Below are positions 41,309 through 49,502 of a stretch of DNA of 64,000 bases, one piece after another. A program made the translations under genes and the position numbers. The stretch covers positions 6,696,001 through 6,760,000 of the forward strand of contig NZ_JACCBT010000001.1 in assembly GCF_013409045.1 (NCBI RefSeq), written 5' to 3'. The number at the start of each line of letters is the position of its first letter. The stretch's first letter is position 1. Source of the DNA: Actinomadura citrea (GTDB lineage: Bacteria; Actinomycetota; Actinomycetes; Streptosporangiales; Streptosporangiaceae). Below the pieces are notes generated by a model. The model worked only from the letters and a program-made list of their open reading frames with translations. It searched no databases and had not been told where the DNA came from.

Positions 41309-42404
41309 GCTCCAGCTCGGCCTGAAGGCAGCGCAGGACGTGCTGGACGCCGGCCTGGCCGCCCAGTGCCAGCCCGTACGCGTACGGGCGCGCGACCAGG
41401 ACCGCCTTGGCGCCGAGGGCGAGCGCCTTGACGATGTCCGCCCCGGTCCGGATCCCGCTGTCGAAGAGGACCGTCGCCTGGTCGCGGACGGCCTCGACCA
41501 CCCCGGGGAGCGCGTCCAGCGAGGCGACCGCGCCGTCCACCTGGCGACCGCCGTGGTTGGAGACGATGACGGCGTCCATCCCGGCGTCCACGGCCTGGCG
41601 GGCGTCGTCGGGGTGCTGGATGCCCTTGAGCGCGATGGGCCCGTCCCAGTGCTCGCGCAGGAAGATCAGGTCGTCCCAGGTCAGGCTCGGGTTGCCGAAG
41701 TTGGCGACCCAGTGCAGCAGCGCCACGTCGCGGTTGGCCTCCGTCACGGGCCCGCCGACGGCCCTCTGGAACACCGGGTCGCTGAAGTAGTTCGCGACCC
41801 CGATCCCGCGCAGGAACGGCAGGTAGGCCTGGTCCAGGTCGCGCGGACGCCACGCCAGCGTGAACGTGTCGAGGGTGACGACGAGGGCGGTGTACCCGGC
41901 CGACTTCGCCCGCTCCAGGAAGCTGACGGCCAGCTCCCGGTCCTTCGGCCAGTACAGCTGGTACCAGCGCGGCCCGTCCCCGTTCGCCTCCGCGACCTCC
42001 TCGATGGCGAACGAGGACGCGGTGCTCAGCACCATCGCCAGCCCCTCCGCCGCGGCCGCCCGCGCGACGGCCAGCTCGCCGTCCGGATGGAAGATGGACT
42101 GCACGCCGATGGGGCCGAGCAGGACCGGCGAGGGCATCGGGGTGCCCAGCACGGTCACCGCCAGGTCGCGCTCGGCGACGTCCCGCAGCATGCGCGGGAC
42201 GATCCGCCACCGGTCGAACGCGGCACGGTTGGCCCGCGCGGTCGCCTCGCTGCCCGCCGACCCGGCCACGTAGCCGAACGCCTGTGCCGACAGCGACCGC
42301 TCGGCGAGGCCCTCCAGCCTCGTCAGGTCCGTCGGCAGCGCCGGCAGGACGTCCCCGAGCCCCTGCAGATAGATCGAGTTCTGGAAGTCGGCCAGCCCGC
42401 TCAA
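41241..42404 (-). CDS. FMN-dependent alpha-hydroxy-acid oxidising protein (lactate 2-monooxygenase type)
   Basis: A 387-residue TIM-barrel flavoenzyme. FMN and active-site segments: PVLLGPIGVQSIFHPDGEL, WYQLYWPKDRELAVSFLERA, the catalytic His and Arg in VSNHGGRQVDGAVASLDAL, and DSGIRTGADIVKALALGA. Insert and length fit lactate 2-monooxygenase-like enzymes, but lactate or another 2-hydroxyacid is only a family guess. TTG at 42404 is chosen because GGAGG stands 5 nt upstream; GTG at 42416 or 42425 remain possible. The 3' end overlaps the FUSC gene. Confidence 0.88.
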   Translation of the reverse strand: MSGLADFQNSIYLQGLGDVLPALPTDLTRLEGLAERSLSAQAFGYVAGSAGSEATARANRAAFDRWRIVPRMLRDVAERDLAVTVLGTPMPSPVLLGPIGVQSIFHPDGELAVARAAAAEGLAMVLSTASSFAIEEVAEANGDGPRWYQLYWPKDRELAVSFLERAKSAGYTALVVTLDTFTLAWRPRDLDQAYLPFLRGIGVANYFSDPVFQRAVGGPVTEANRDVALLHWVANFGNPSLTWDDLIFLREHWDGPIALKGIQHPDDARQAVDAGMDAVIVSNHGGRQVDGAVASLDALPGVVEAVRDQATVLFDSGIRTGADIVKALALGAKAVLVARPYAYGLALGGQAGVQHVLRCLQAELELTLALSGSKRPDELTPEILVRA

Positions 42405-42571
42405 CGAAACCTCCACCTGCTCGACGAACTTCCACCCGGGGAAACCGAAACGGTCCCCGCCCAATCTGCCAGGTCCGCGGAGGTGACGAAACGGAATCGA
42501 TCCGCCGACTCGGCCGGATCACCCGGTGGGGCGGGCGAAAGATGTCCCCGGGACCGGCCACAATGTGGGGC

Positions 42572-45061
42572 ATGGCACGACGCGGATCCCAAGCCCCTCC
42601 ACCTCCGCCGGACTTCGAGGAGAACATCGTCGATGTCGACGTCTCCGACGAGATGCGCGGCAGCTTCCTCGAATACGCCTACTCGGTCATCTACCAGCGG
42701 GCGCTCCCCGACGCGCGCGACGGCATGAAGCCCGTCCAGCGCCGGATCCTGTACTCGATGAACGAGATGGGGCTGCGCCCCGACCGCGGGCACGTCAAGT
42801 GCGCCCGCGTGGTCGGCGAGGTCATGGGCAAGCTGCACCCGCACGGTGACAGCGCCATCTACGACGCGATGGTGCGGATGGCCCAGCCCTGGGCGATGCG
42901 GATGCCGCTCGTGGACGGGCACGGCAACTTCGGGTCGCTCGGCGGCGACGACATGCCCGCCGCCATGCGGTACACCGAGGCGCGGTTGTCCCGCGAGGCG
43001 ATGCTGATGGTCACCTCCATCGACGAGGACACCGTCGACTTCCGGCCCAACTACGACGGGCAGGAGCACGAGCCGGAGGTGCTGCCCGCCGCGTTCCCGA
43101 ACCTGCTGGTCAACGGCGCGTCCGGTATCGCGGTCGGGATGGCCACGAACATGGCGCCGCACAACCTCGGCGAGGTCGTCGCCGCGGCCCGGCACCTGAT
43201 CGACCACCCGGACGCCACGCTCGAGGAGCTGATGCGCTTCGTGCCCGGCCCCGACCTGCCCACCGGCGGAAAGATCGTGGGGCTGGACGGCATCCGCGAC
43301 GCCTACGAGCGCGGCCGGGGGACGTTCCGCACCCGCGCCACGGTCTCCGTCGAGAACGTCACGCCCCGCCGCAAGGGCATCATCGTCAGCGAGCTGCCCT
43401 ACGCCGTCGGCCCCGAGCGCGTGAAGGCCAAGATCAAGGAACTGGTCAACGCCAAGAAGATCCAGGGCATCGCCGACCTGAAGGACCTCACCGACCGCAC
43501 CGTCGGCCTCCGCCTGGTCATCGAGATCAAGAACGGCTTCAACCCCGAGGCCGTCCTCGCCGACCTCTACCGGCTGACGCCGATGGAGGAGACGTTCGGC
43601 ATCAACAACGTCGCCCTGGTCGACGGCCAGCCCCGCACCCTCGGCCTGCGCGACCTGCTCCAGGTCTACATCGACCACCGCATCGACGTCGTCCGCCGGC
43701 GCTCCCTCTTCCGGCGCCGCAAGCGCGAGGACCGCCTCCACCTGGTGGAGGGCCTGCTCGTCGCCCTGCTGAACATCGACGAGGTCATCCAGGTCATCCG
43801 GCAGAGCGACGACGCCGCCCAGGCCAAGCAGCGCCTCATGCAGATCTTCGAGCTGTCGGAGATCCAGGCGCAGTACATCCTCGACACCCCGCTGCGCCGT
43901 CTCACCCGCTTCGACCGCCTGGAGCTGGAGAAGGAGAAGGAGCAGCTCGCCAAGGAGATCGCCAAGCTGACCGCGATCCTCGACTCGGAGAGGAAGCTGC
44001 GCGGCGTCGTCTCCCGGGAGATGGGCGAGGTCGTCAAGGAGTTCGCCACCCCGCGCCGCACCATCCTGCTGGAGTCCTCGGGCCACACCGCGGCGGAGGC
44101 CGTGCCGCTGGAGGTGGCCGACGACCCGTGCACGGTGCTGCTGTCCACCACCGGCCTCATGGCCCGCACGCACGACGCCTCGCCCCTGCCCGACAGCGGC
44201 CCCCGCGCCGCGCACGACGTGCTGACCTCGGTCGTGCCCGCCACGGCCCGCGGCCAGGTCGGCGCGGTGACGTCCCTGGGCCGGATGATCCGCATCGACG
44301 TCCTGGACCTGCCGACGCTGCCGCCGTCCGCGACGCCCCCGTCCCTGGCGGGCGGTGCGCCGGTCACCGAGTACGTCGACCTGGAGCCGGACGAGACGGT
44401 CGTGGGCATCGCCGCCGTCGGCGAGGAGGGCGGCGGCCTGGCGCTGGGCACCGCCCAGGGCGTGGTCAAACGGGTGGTCCCCGACTTCCCCGCCAACCGC
44501 GACGAGTTCGAGGTCATCGGCCTCAAGGACGGCGACCGCGTGGTCGGCGCCGTCCATCTCATGTCCGAAGAGCAGCACCTCGTCTTCATCAGCACCGACG
44601 CCCAGCTGCTGCACTTCCCCGCGTCCCTCGTCCGTCCCCAGGGCCGGGCCGCCGGAGGCATGGCGGGAATCAAGCTCGGCTCCGGCGCGAGCGTCCTGTG
44701 GTTCGGCGCCCTGGACCCGTCCCGCGAGGCCCGCGTCATCACGGTCTCCGGCTCGTCCTCGGCGCTGCCCGGCACCCAGACCGGCGCGATCAAACTCGCC
44801 GACTTCGCCGACTTCCCGCCCAAGGGCCGCGCCACCGGCGGCGTCCGCGCCCACCGCTTCCTCAAGGGCGAGGACGTGCTGCTCCAGGCATGGGCGGCCC
44901 TGACGCCCCTGCGGGCGGCGGGCGCCAACGGCAAACCGGCGACGCTCAACGTCACCATGGGCCGCCGGGACGGCTCCGGCGAGGGGCTGGACACGCCCCT
45001 GACCGCCATCAGCGGCCCCATCGGCCCGGCCCCCGAAGAAGGCCCGTCCGAAGAGGAATGA
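42572..45061 (+). CDS. parC: DNA topoisomerase IV subunit A
   Basis: An 829-residue type IIA topoisomerase A subunit. The N-terminal breakage-reunion domain has ALPDARDGMKPVQRRILYSM, HPHGDSAIYDAMVRMAQPW and the catalytic Tyr134 in AMRYTEARLS; a coiled-coil segment (LELEKEKEQLAKEIAKL) and a degenerate C-terminal beta-propeller follow. ParC rather than GyrA is chosen because the propeller lacks a clear GyrA box and parE lies 4.4 kb away. With ParE it decatenates daughter chromosomes. A GGGG-only ribosome site precedes the ATG; ATG at 42563 is an alternative. Confidence 0.92.
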   Translation: MARRGSQAPPPPPDFEENIVDVDVSDEMRGSFLEYAYSVIYQRALPDARDGMKPVQRRILYSMNEMGLRPDRGHVKCARVVGEVMGKLHPHGDSAIYDAMVRMAQPWAMRMPLVDGHGNFGSLGGDDMPAAMRYTEARLSREAMLMVTSIDEDTVDFRPNYDGQEHEPEVLPAAFPNLLVNGASGIAVGMATNMAPHNLGEVVAAARHLIDHPDATLEELMRFVPGPDLPTGGKIVGLDGIRDAYERGRGTFRTRATVSVENVTPRRKGIIVSELPYAVGPERVKAKIKELVNAKKIQGIADLKDLTDRTVGLRLVIEIKNGFNPEAVLADLYRLTPMEETFGINNVALVDGQPRTLGLRDLLQVYIDHRIDVVRRRSLFRRRKREDRLHLVEGLLVALLNIDEVIQVIRQSDDAAQAKQRLMQIFELSEIQAQYILDTPLRRLTRFDRLELEKEKEQLAKEIAKLTAILDSERKLRGVVSREMGEVVKEFATPRRTILLESSGHTAAEAVPLEVADDPCTVLLSTTGLMARTHDASPLPDSGPRAAHDVLTSVVPATARGQVGAVTSLGRMIRIDVLDLPTLPPSATPPSLAGGAPVTEYVDLEPDETVVGIAAVGEEGGGLALGTAQGVVKRVVPDFPANRDEFEVIGLKDGDRVVGAVHLMSEEQHLVFISTDAQLLHFPASLVRPQGRAAGGMAGIKLGSGASVLWFGALDPSREARVITVSGSSSALPGTQTGAIKLADFADFPPKGRATGGVRAHRFLKGEDVLLQAWAALTPLRAAGANGKPATLNVTMGRRDGSGEGLDTPLTAISGPIGPAPEEGPSEEE

Positions 45062-45066
45062 CGCGA

Positions 45067-45094
45067 GAGGCCCCGGGCGAATGCCCGGGGCCTC
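45067..45094. terminator. 12-bp perfect hairpin between parC and convergent gene
   Basis: GAGGCCCCGGGC (45067-45078), loop GAAT, GCCCGGGGCCTC (45083-45094), then GGCCTTTC. It starts 6 bp after the parC stop and 57 bp before the end of the convergent secreted-protein gene; a bidirectional terminator. Confidence 0.85.
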
Positions 45095-45150
45095 GGCCTT
45101 TCACCGCCCGGCGCCGCGGAGGCCACCGGGATCGGGGAAGGGGGCCTGCG

Positions 45151-45513
45151 TCAGTCGGCGCAGATCGCGTAGACGCTGATGCCGACGTCGTTGTAGCCGA
45201 TCTGGCGGCCGAGCGCGATCCATCCGCGCCCGTCGTCGGTGGGGAAGGAGCCCACCAGGATGGCGCCGTTGCCCCGCGCCTCCCCGCCGCCGCCGAGCAC
45301 GTGCTTGGTGCCGGGGCAGACGACGACCCGCCGCTGGAAGTTGGGGACGTTGGCGTTCGGCAGGGCGACGATCTGATAGCCCGGCGGAAGGGCGGCGGCC
45401 CGAGGCGCGGCCGGCTTGGAGGGGGCCTGTGCGCTGGCGACTCCGACGGTGGCCAGGCCGGTCACCATGGCGGTCGCGGCCAGGGCCAGGGCGGTGGTCT
45501 TGATCGACGGCAT
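45151..45513 (-). CDS. Small secreted protein, unknown function
   Basis: A 120-residue precursor. The signal peptide (MPSIKTTALALAATAMVTGL to GVASAQA) has a probable cleavage after ASA. The mature part of about 90 residues has two well-separated cysteines (VVVCPGTKHVLGGGGEARG and the final ICAD) that could form a disulfide, and a WIALGRQIG strand. No family recognised with certainty; similar small secreted beta proteins are common in actinomycetes. AAGGAGAG precedes the ATG. Confidence 0.8.
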   Translation of the reverse strand: MPSIKTTALALAATAMVTGLATVGVASAQAPSKPAAPRAAALPPGYQIVALPNANVPNFQRRVVVCPGTKHVLGGGGEARGNGAILVGSFPTDDGRGWIALGRQIGYNDVGISVYAICAD

Positions 45514-45962
45514 GTGCTCTCCTTCGACGATGGCTCCCCACCGCCGGAGCCCGCGCACGCCCCGTGAGACGCAGGAGGTGCCGGAGTCGCGAGTGACGGC
45601 GGGTAAGCCGGTGAGGTCCGAACACAAGGAGTGTTCACTACGTCACGCTTGGCTGCCAGATGCCCGAACGACTCACTTGATTACGGAGTGTGCACATACC
45701 GCGTCGGACAGAGGGTCCGCCCTCTTCCCAGTGCTCTCACCTGCGGTAGTTGATTAGTTACAGAAAGTGCGCGTCCGGATCCGGCCACTCAAACCCCCGC
45801 TCCGAAGGCCGTCGATTCTCGGGGTCACGGCAACGGACGGCGCGACCCTGGGCCTTCGGGATCGGCGGACGGCGCCGGCGACGGTGGACGCGCCGCGTCG
45901 GCGGTGCCATGGGCGACGAGGTCGCCCCTCACCGGCGAGGCACGGGGAGGCCGTTCCGGATC
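45514..45962. other. Intergenic region, no gene supported
   Basis: This 449-bp stretch holds the promoter side of the secreted-protein gene, with an inverted repeat at 45620-45636, and the 3' side of the ketosteroid isomerase gene. Frames crossing it lack coding bias. A short AT-richer patch lies near 45745-45770. I see no tRNA or repeat. Confidence 0.5.
45620..45636. promoter_or_regulatory. Inverted repeat upstream of secreted-protein gene
   Basis: GAACAC-AAGGA-GTGTTC: perfect 6-bp arms with a 5-bp spacer, about 110 bp upstream of the start at 45513. Candidate operator; the binding protein is unknown. Confidence 0.4.
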
Positions 45963-46325
45963 TCAGGTCTCGACGTCGTCCGGGCCCCAGTGCGCCTCCA
46001 TGCGGACGATCTTGCCTTCCGCGTTGAAGGTCATGACGTCGATGGCGTGGACGCGCAGGCCGGGGACGTCGACGGTGAAGGCCATGGCGGCGCGGTCGCC
46101 GTGGGATCCGCGGATGGGCGCGTCGAGGGTGAGCTTGGCGCCGCCGGCGATGGCGTTGGCGTAGAACTCCTCGATGGCGGCGCGGCCGCTGATCGGAGGG
46201 TGGCCGACCGGGTCCTCGATGACGGCGTCGTCGGCGTAGAGGCCGGTCACGGTCACCGCGTCGGCGGCATTGAGGGCGTCGACGTAGGTCTGGAGCGCCT
46301 GCTTCATGTGGTCCTGGGAGGGCAT
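45963..46325 (-). CDS. Ketosteroid (steroid Delta) isomerase-like protein, NTF2 fold
   Basis: A 120-residue NTF2-fold protein. All three catalytic residues of Delta5-3-ketosteroid isomerase can be aligned: Tyr14 (QTYVDALNAAD), the general base Asp38 (VIEDPVGHPP) and Asp96 (HAIDVMTF). The length also matches (about 125-131 in characterised enzymes). It should move a double bond in a steroid or related ketone in the cytosol; other SnoaL-like reactions remain possible. ATG at 46325 lies 53 bp from a divergent thioredoxin-like gene, with a 14-bp palindrome between them. Confidence 0.85.
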   Translation of the reverse strand: MPSQDHMKQALQTYVDALNAADAVTVTGLYADDAVIEDPVGHPPISGRAAIEEFYANAIAGGAKLTLDAPIRGSHGDRAAMAFTVDVPGLRVHAIDVMTFNAEGKIVRMEAHWGPDDVET

Positions 46326-46338
46326 GCCCGAAGCCTAG

Positions 46339-46352
46339 CAAGCGATCGCTTG
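46339..46352. promoter_or_regulatory. 14-bp perfect palindrome in divergent promoter
   Basis: CAAGCGATCGCTTG, without spacer, 13 bp before the isomerase start and 25 bp before the thioredoxin-like start. It has the form of a TetR-family operator. No TetR gene is adjacent (the nearest is at 33517), so the regulator probably acts in trans. Confidence 0.6.
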
Positions 46353-46377
46353 GTTACTAATGGGTCATGATGGGGGC

Positions 46378-46944
46378 ATGGCTATCGCATCGTTCATGGT
46401 TCCGCTCGGCTCCCCCGTTCCCGCGTTCCGGCTGCCCGCCGTCGGAGGCGGGTCCGTATCGGACGGCGACTTCCCGGACGCGGCGGCCCTCCTGGTGGTG
46501 TTCCTGTCCAACCACTGCCCCTACGTGCGGCGAATCGAGGACGGGATAGGCGCTCTCACCACCGAGTACGCGGGCAAGGGGCTGGCCACCGTCGCCGTGT
46601 GCAGCAACGACGTCTCGAACTATCCCGACGACGGCGCCGAGCACCTCCGGGAGCAGGCGGAGAGGGCGGGGTTCGCCTTCCCCTACCTGGTGGACGAGTC
46701 ACAGGAGACGGCCAAGGCGTTCAAGGCCGCCTGCACGCCCGACTTCTTCGTCTACGGCCGGGAGCGCACGCTCGCCTACCGGGGCGAGTTCGACGGGGCC
46801 AGGCCGAGCAACGACGTCAAGGCGGACGGAGCCGCCCTACGGGCCGCGCTGGACCTGGTCCTGGCCGGCAAGGACGTCCCCGAGCCGCACGCGCCGAGCC
46901 TCGGCTGCGGCATCAAGTGGAAGCCCGGCAACGAGCCCGGGTGA
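46378..46944 (+). CDS. Thioredoxin-fold AhpC/TSA-like protein
   Basis: A 188-residue thioredoxin-fold protein of the group with the active site SNHCPYVRRIED (one peroxidatic-type Cys, followed by Pro-Tyr-Val) and the C-terminal hallmark PSLGCGIKWKPGNEP, whose Cys could act as the partner. Further family segments are VAVCSNDVSNYPDDG and CTPDFFVYGRERTLAYRGEF. It probably reduces peroxides or disulfides in the cytosol. ATG at 46378 has a GGGGG site; an upstream ATG-like start at 46360 is less likely. Confidence 0.9.
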   Translation: MAIASFMVPLGSPVPAFRLPAVGGGSVSDGDFPDAAALLVVFLSNHCPYVRRIEDGIGALTTEYAGKGLATVAVCSNDVSNYPDDGAEHLREQAERAGFAFPYLVDESQETAKAFKAACTPDFFVYGRERTLAYRGEFDGARPSNDVKADGAALRAALDLVLAGKDVPEPHAPSLGCGIKWKPGNEPG

Positions 46945-46972
46945 TCACGCCGCCGGAATCGGCGGAGGCGGG

Positions 46973-47320
46973 TCACGCCATGGTGGTCTGGCCTTCGCGG
47001 GGACGGGGCACCGTGGTCCGCAGGCCGCGTTCGGCGCAGTCCGCGAGGGTCTCCAGGAGGTCGGCCGGGCCGCCGGAGGCGTCGTCGTAGTGCCAGAACC
47101 GGATGACCTTCTCCCCCTCCGCGCCCGGGTTGAAGCGGCCCAGGGTGAAACAGCCGGCGATGGCCATGCGCACGATGACGCGCTCGCTGTCGTCCAGCTC
47201 GTTCACGTAGGCGGCCGCGTCGATGAGGCCGATCGCGGCACGGGCGTTGCGGCCGTCGTCGCAGGGGTCGGGGCGGTTGATCCGCCACTGCGCGTAGGGG
47301 CGCAGGTAGTCCGCGATCAT
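46973..47320 (-). CDS. Conserved hypothetical protein (115 aa)
   Basis: A soluble, mostly helical protein: MIADYLRPYAQWRINRPDPC, AAAYVNELDDSERVIVRMAI, AGCFTLGRFNPGAEGEKVIR. No domain named. Codon bias is good throughout. ATG at 47320 fits; a GTG 15 nt further upstream is also open. It is convergent with the thioredoxin-like gene (28 bp apart). Confidence 0.72.
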   Translation of the reverse strand: MIADYLRPYAQWRINRPDPCDDGRNARAAIGLIDAAAYVNELDDSERVIVRMAIAGCFTLGRFNPGAEGEKVIRFWHYDDASGGPADLLETLADCAERGLRTTVPRPREGQTTMA

Positions 47321-47408
47321 GCAGGTTCTGAGCACGGTCCCATGCTCAGGCCGCGCGGGCGCGCGCGAGGAGGCTTTGACCGTGTCCTTGCCGGACCCTG
47401 ACCGAAGA

Positions 47409-48065
47409 TCATCCGCCGAGGCTGTGCCTGAAGGCGTAGGTGACGGCCTGGGCCCGGTCGCGGAGGTTCGCCTTGGCGAACAGGTTGTTGATGTGCGTCT
47501 TGACCGTCGCCTCGGAGATGAACAGGTCGCCCGCGATCTCGGTGTTGGAGCGCCCCCGGGCGATGAGGGCGAGCACCTCCGCCTCGCGCCGGGTCAGGCC
47601 GTCCGGCAGCCCGCCGGCGGCCCGGCGGGGGGCCTCGCCGGCCGCCACGGCCTCGATCAGGCGGCGCTGGACGGCCGGGTCGAGCTGCGACGCTCCCCCG
47701 CGGACGGCGGTGACGGCGCGGGCGATCTCGTCGGCGTCGGCGTCCTTGGTGAGGTAGCCGCGGGCTCCGGCGCGCAGCGCGGCGAAGATCGACTCGTCGT
47801 CGGCGTAGGTGGTCAGGACGACGATCCCGACGTCCGGGTGCGCCTCCCTGATGCGGCGGGTCGCCTCCACCCCGTCCATCCGCGGCATGCGCAGGTCCAT
47901 CAGGACGACGTCGGGACGCAGCTCGGCGACCATCGCCACGGCCTGCTCGCCGTCACCGCACGCGCCCGCGACCTCGATGCCGGGCAGCAGTTCCAGCAGG
48001 AGGACCAGGCCCTCCCGCACCACGGTCTGGTCGTCGACGACCAGGATCCTCGCCGTGTCGCTCAC
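47409..48065 (-). CDS. NarL/LuxR-family response regulator
   Basis: A 218-residue regulator: VVDDQTVVREGL, phospho-acceptor Asp in DVVLMDLRMPRMDG, Lys in GYLTKDAD; LuxR HTH at about 155-210 (LTRREAEVLALIARGRSNTE, SEATVKTHINNLFAKANL). GTG at 48065 lies 14 bp after the kinase stop. It pairs with the kinase at 48080-49207. No obvious target gene is coupled. Confidence 0.93.
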   Translation of the reverse strand: MSDTARILVVDDQTVVREGLVLLLELLPGIEVAGACGDGEQAVAMVAELRPDVVLMDLRMPRMDGVEATRRIREAHPDVGIVVLTTYADDESIFAALRAGARGYLTKDADADEIARAVTAVRGGASQLDPAVQRRLIEAVAAGEAPRRAAGGLPDGLTRREAEVLALIARGRSNTEIAGDLFISEATVKTHINNLFAKANLRDRAQAVTYAFRHSLGG

Positions 48066-48079
48066 CGCTCGCCCCTCCC

Positions 48080-49207
48080 TCAGGCCGGCACGCTGAGGGA
48101 CACGCGGAACCCCTCGCCGACCGGTCCGGTGACCAGCGTGCCATCGATCAACTCCGCACGCTCCCGCATCCCCACGAGGCCGTACCCGCCGCCGCCCAGC
48201 TCCGCGCCGAGCTCGGTGCCGCCCGTATCGGTCACTTCGAGCTCCACCTTGCCGATGAGGTACCGCAGGGCGACACGGGCGCGCGCGCCGGGGGCGTGCT
48301 TGCGAACGTTGGTGAGCGCCTCCTGCGCGGTCCGGACGACCGCGAGCCCGGCCTGCGGCGGCAGTTCGCGCGGCTCGCCGGTCACGAGCACGTCGCAGGG
48401 ACGTCCGGTGCTGGCGTAGAACTCCTCGGCGAGCTCCTGGATGACCTCTTTGGGCTGCGGTATCTCCCCGCGCAGCGTGGCCAGGGCCCGCCTGGTCTCC
48501 TCCAGGCCGGAGCGGGCGAGGTTCCGCGCGCGCTCCACCCGGTCCAGGGCCTGGACGCGGTCGCCGTCCCGCGCCAGCAGCAGCCGCGCCCCCTCGAGAT
48601 GGACGACCTGCGCCGACAGCGAATGGGCCAGGATGTCGTGGATCTCCCGCGCGATGTGCGACCGCTCCGCCAGGACCGCGTTGGCCGCCTCCGCGCGGCG
48701 GGTCGCCTCCTGCGCCGCCTTGCCCTGGCGGCTCGCGAGAGCGCCGAGGGTGATGCCCGCGACCGCCGCCATCTGACCGAGGTCGGCGCCGTCGGAGCCG
48801 AACGCCTCCCCCAGCCCGCCGATCGCGGCGATCGTCAGCGCGCTCACCGTGATGCCCCCCGGTACCGGCAGCCACATCAGCAGCATCCAGAGCCCGGCCA
48901 TGGAGAAGAAGAACCCGTTGCCGGAGCCGGGGGCGAGCGCGTACAGCGCCATCGCCGAACCGATGGCCCCCAGCAGGAGGACGACGCCCAGGCGCCGGCG
49001 ACGCGCCTCGCTCTCCCGTCCGAGCCAGATGCCGCTCCCCAGGGACGCGAACATGACCACGTTGAGCACGACGAGGGCCAGGCCGACGCCGTGCAGCGCG
49101 GGAGCGGGATCGGTTCTGAGCGTCCCCCGGACGTAGGCGACGAGGCCCCAGGTCAGCGGGACGCCGACGACCGCGACACGGATGGTCCGCTCCCGGGTGA
49201 GCCTCAC
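48080..49207 (-). CDS. Sensor histidine kinase (HisKA_3 type)
   Basis: A 375-residue kinase. Four to five hydrophobic helices in the first 165 residues (GVGLALVVLNVVMFASLGSG, LGVVLLLGAIGSAMALYALA and others), then ERSHIAREIHDILAHSLSAQ with the phospho-acceptor His, and ATPase motifs AQEALTNVRKHA and GGYGLVGMRERAEL. GTG at 49207 overlaps the small upstream gene by 4 nt (GTGA). The signal is unknown. Confidence 0.92.
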   Translation of the reverse strand: MRLTRERTIRVAVVGVPLTWGLVAYVRGTLRTDPAPALHGVGLALVVLNVVMFASLGSGIWLGRESEARRRRLGVVLLLGAIGSAMALYALAPGSGNGFFFSMAGLWMLLMWLPVPGGITVSALTIAAIGGLGEAFGSDGADLGQMAAVAGITLGALASRQGKAAQEATRRAEAANAVLAERSHIAREIHDILAHSLSAQVVHLEGARLLLARDGDRVQALDRVERARNLARSGLEETRRALATLRGEIPQPKEVIQELAEEFYASTGRPCDVLVTGEPRELPPQAGLAVVRTAQEALTNVRKHAPGARARVALRYLIGKVELEVTDTGGTELGAELGGGGYGLVGMRERAELIDGTLVTGPVGEGFRVSLSVPA

Positions 49208-49419
49208 GGTACGCCCCTGACCGGCACGGCGTTGACCGGTACGACGCCGACCGGGCTCTTCGCTCGCGGCCCGGCGGCGGGGGCCCGGACGATCGCCACC
49301 GCGGGGAGCGGCGGGACGGCGTACGCCCTGCGCGCGTCGGCGGGGCTCGCCCGCAACCGCCGGTCCGGGACCGGGGCGATGACGGCGGCGGCCGGGAGGA
49401 CGTCGTCCAGCGTGTTCAT
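49204..49419 (-). CDS. Small hypothetical protein (71 aa) coupled to kinase gene
   Basis: A 71-residue frame (MNTLDDVLPAAAVIAPVPDR onward), Ala/Pro/Val/Arg-rich, with no domain or signal peptide. Support comes from its exact 4-nt GTGA overlap with the kinase start and acceptable codon bias. A ribosome site is weak. It could be a small accessory or leader peptide of the two-component operon, or a chance frame. Confidence 0.45.
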   Translation of the reverse strand: MNTLDDVLPAAAVIAPVPDRRLRASPADARRAYAVPPLPAVAIVRAPAAGPRAKSPVGVVPVNAVPVRGVP

Positions 49420-49502
49420 GGCTCGAGAGTAGGCAGCGGAGGCCCTCGCGCGGATCGGCGCCCGGCTGGACTTCCCGTCCACCCCCGGGTGGAGGCCCCC
49501 GA

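Noticed and set aside
45514..45962. tRNA gene or attachment site in the gap before the isomerase gene
   Set aside because: No cloverleaf and no T-arm consensus could be found; no integrase is nearby.
45750..46370. 206-residue + strand ORF over the isomerase gene
   Set aside because: It is the antisense shadow of the isomerase, which has clear catalytic residues.
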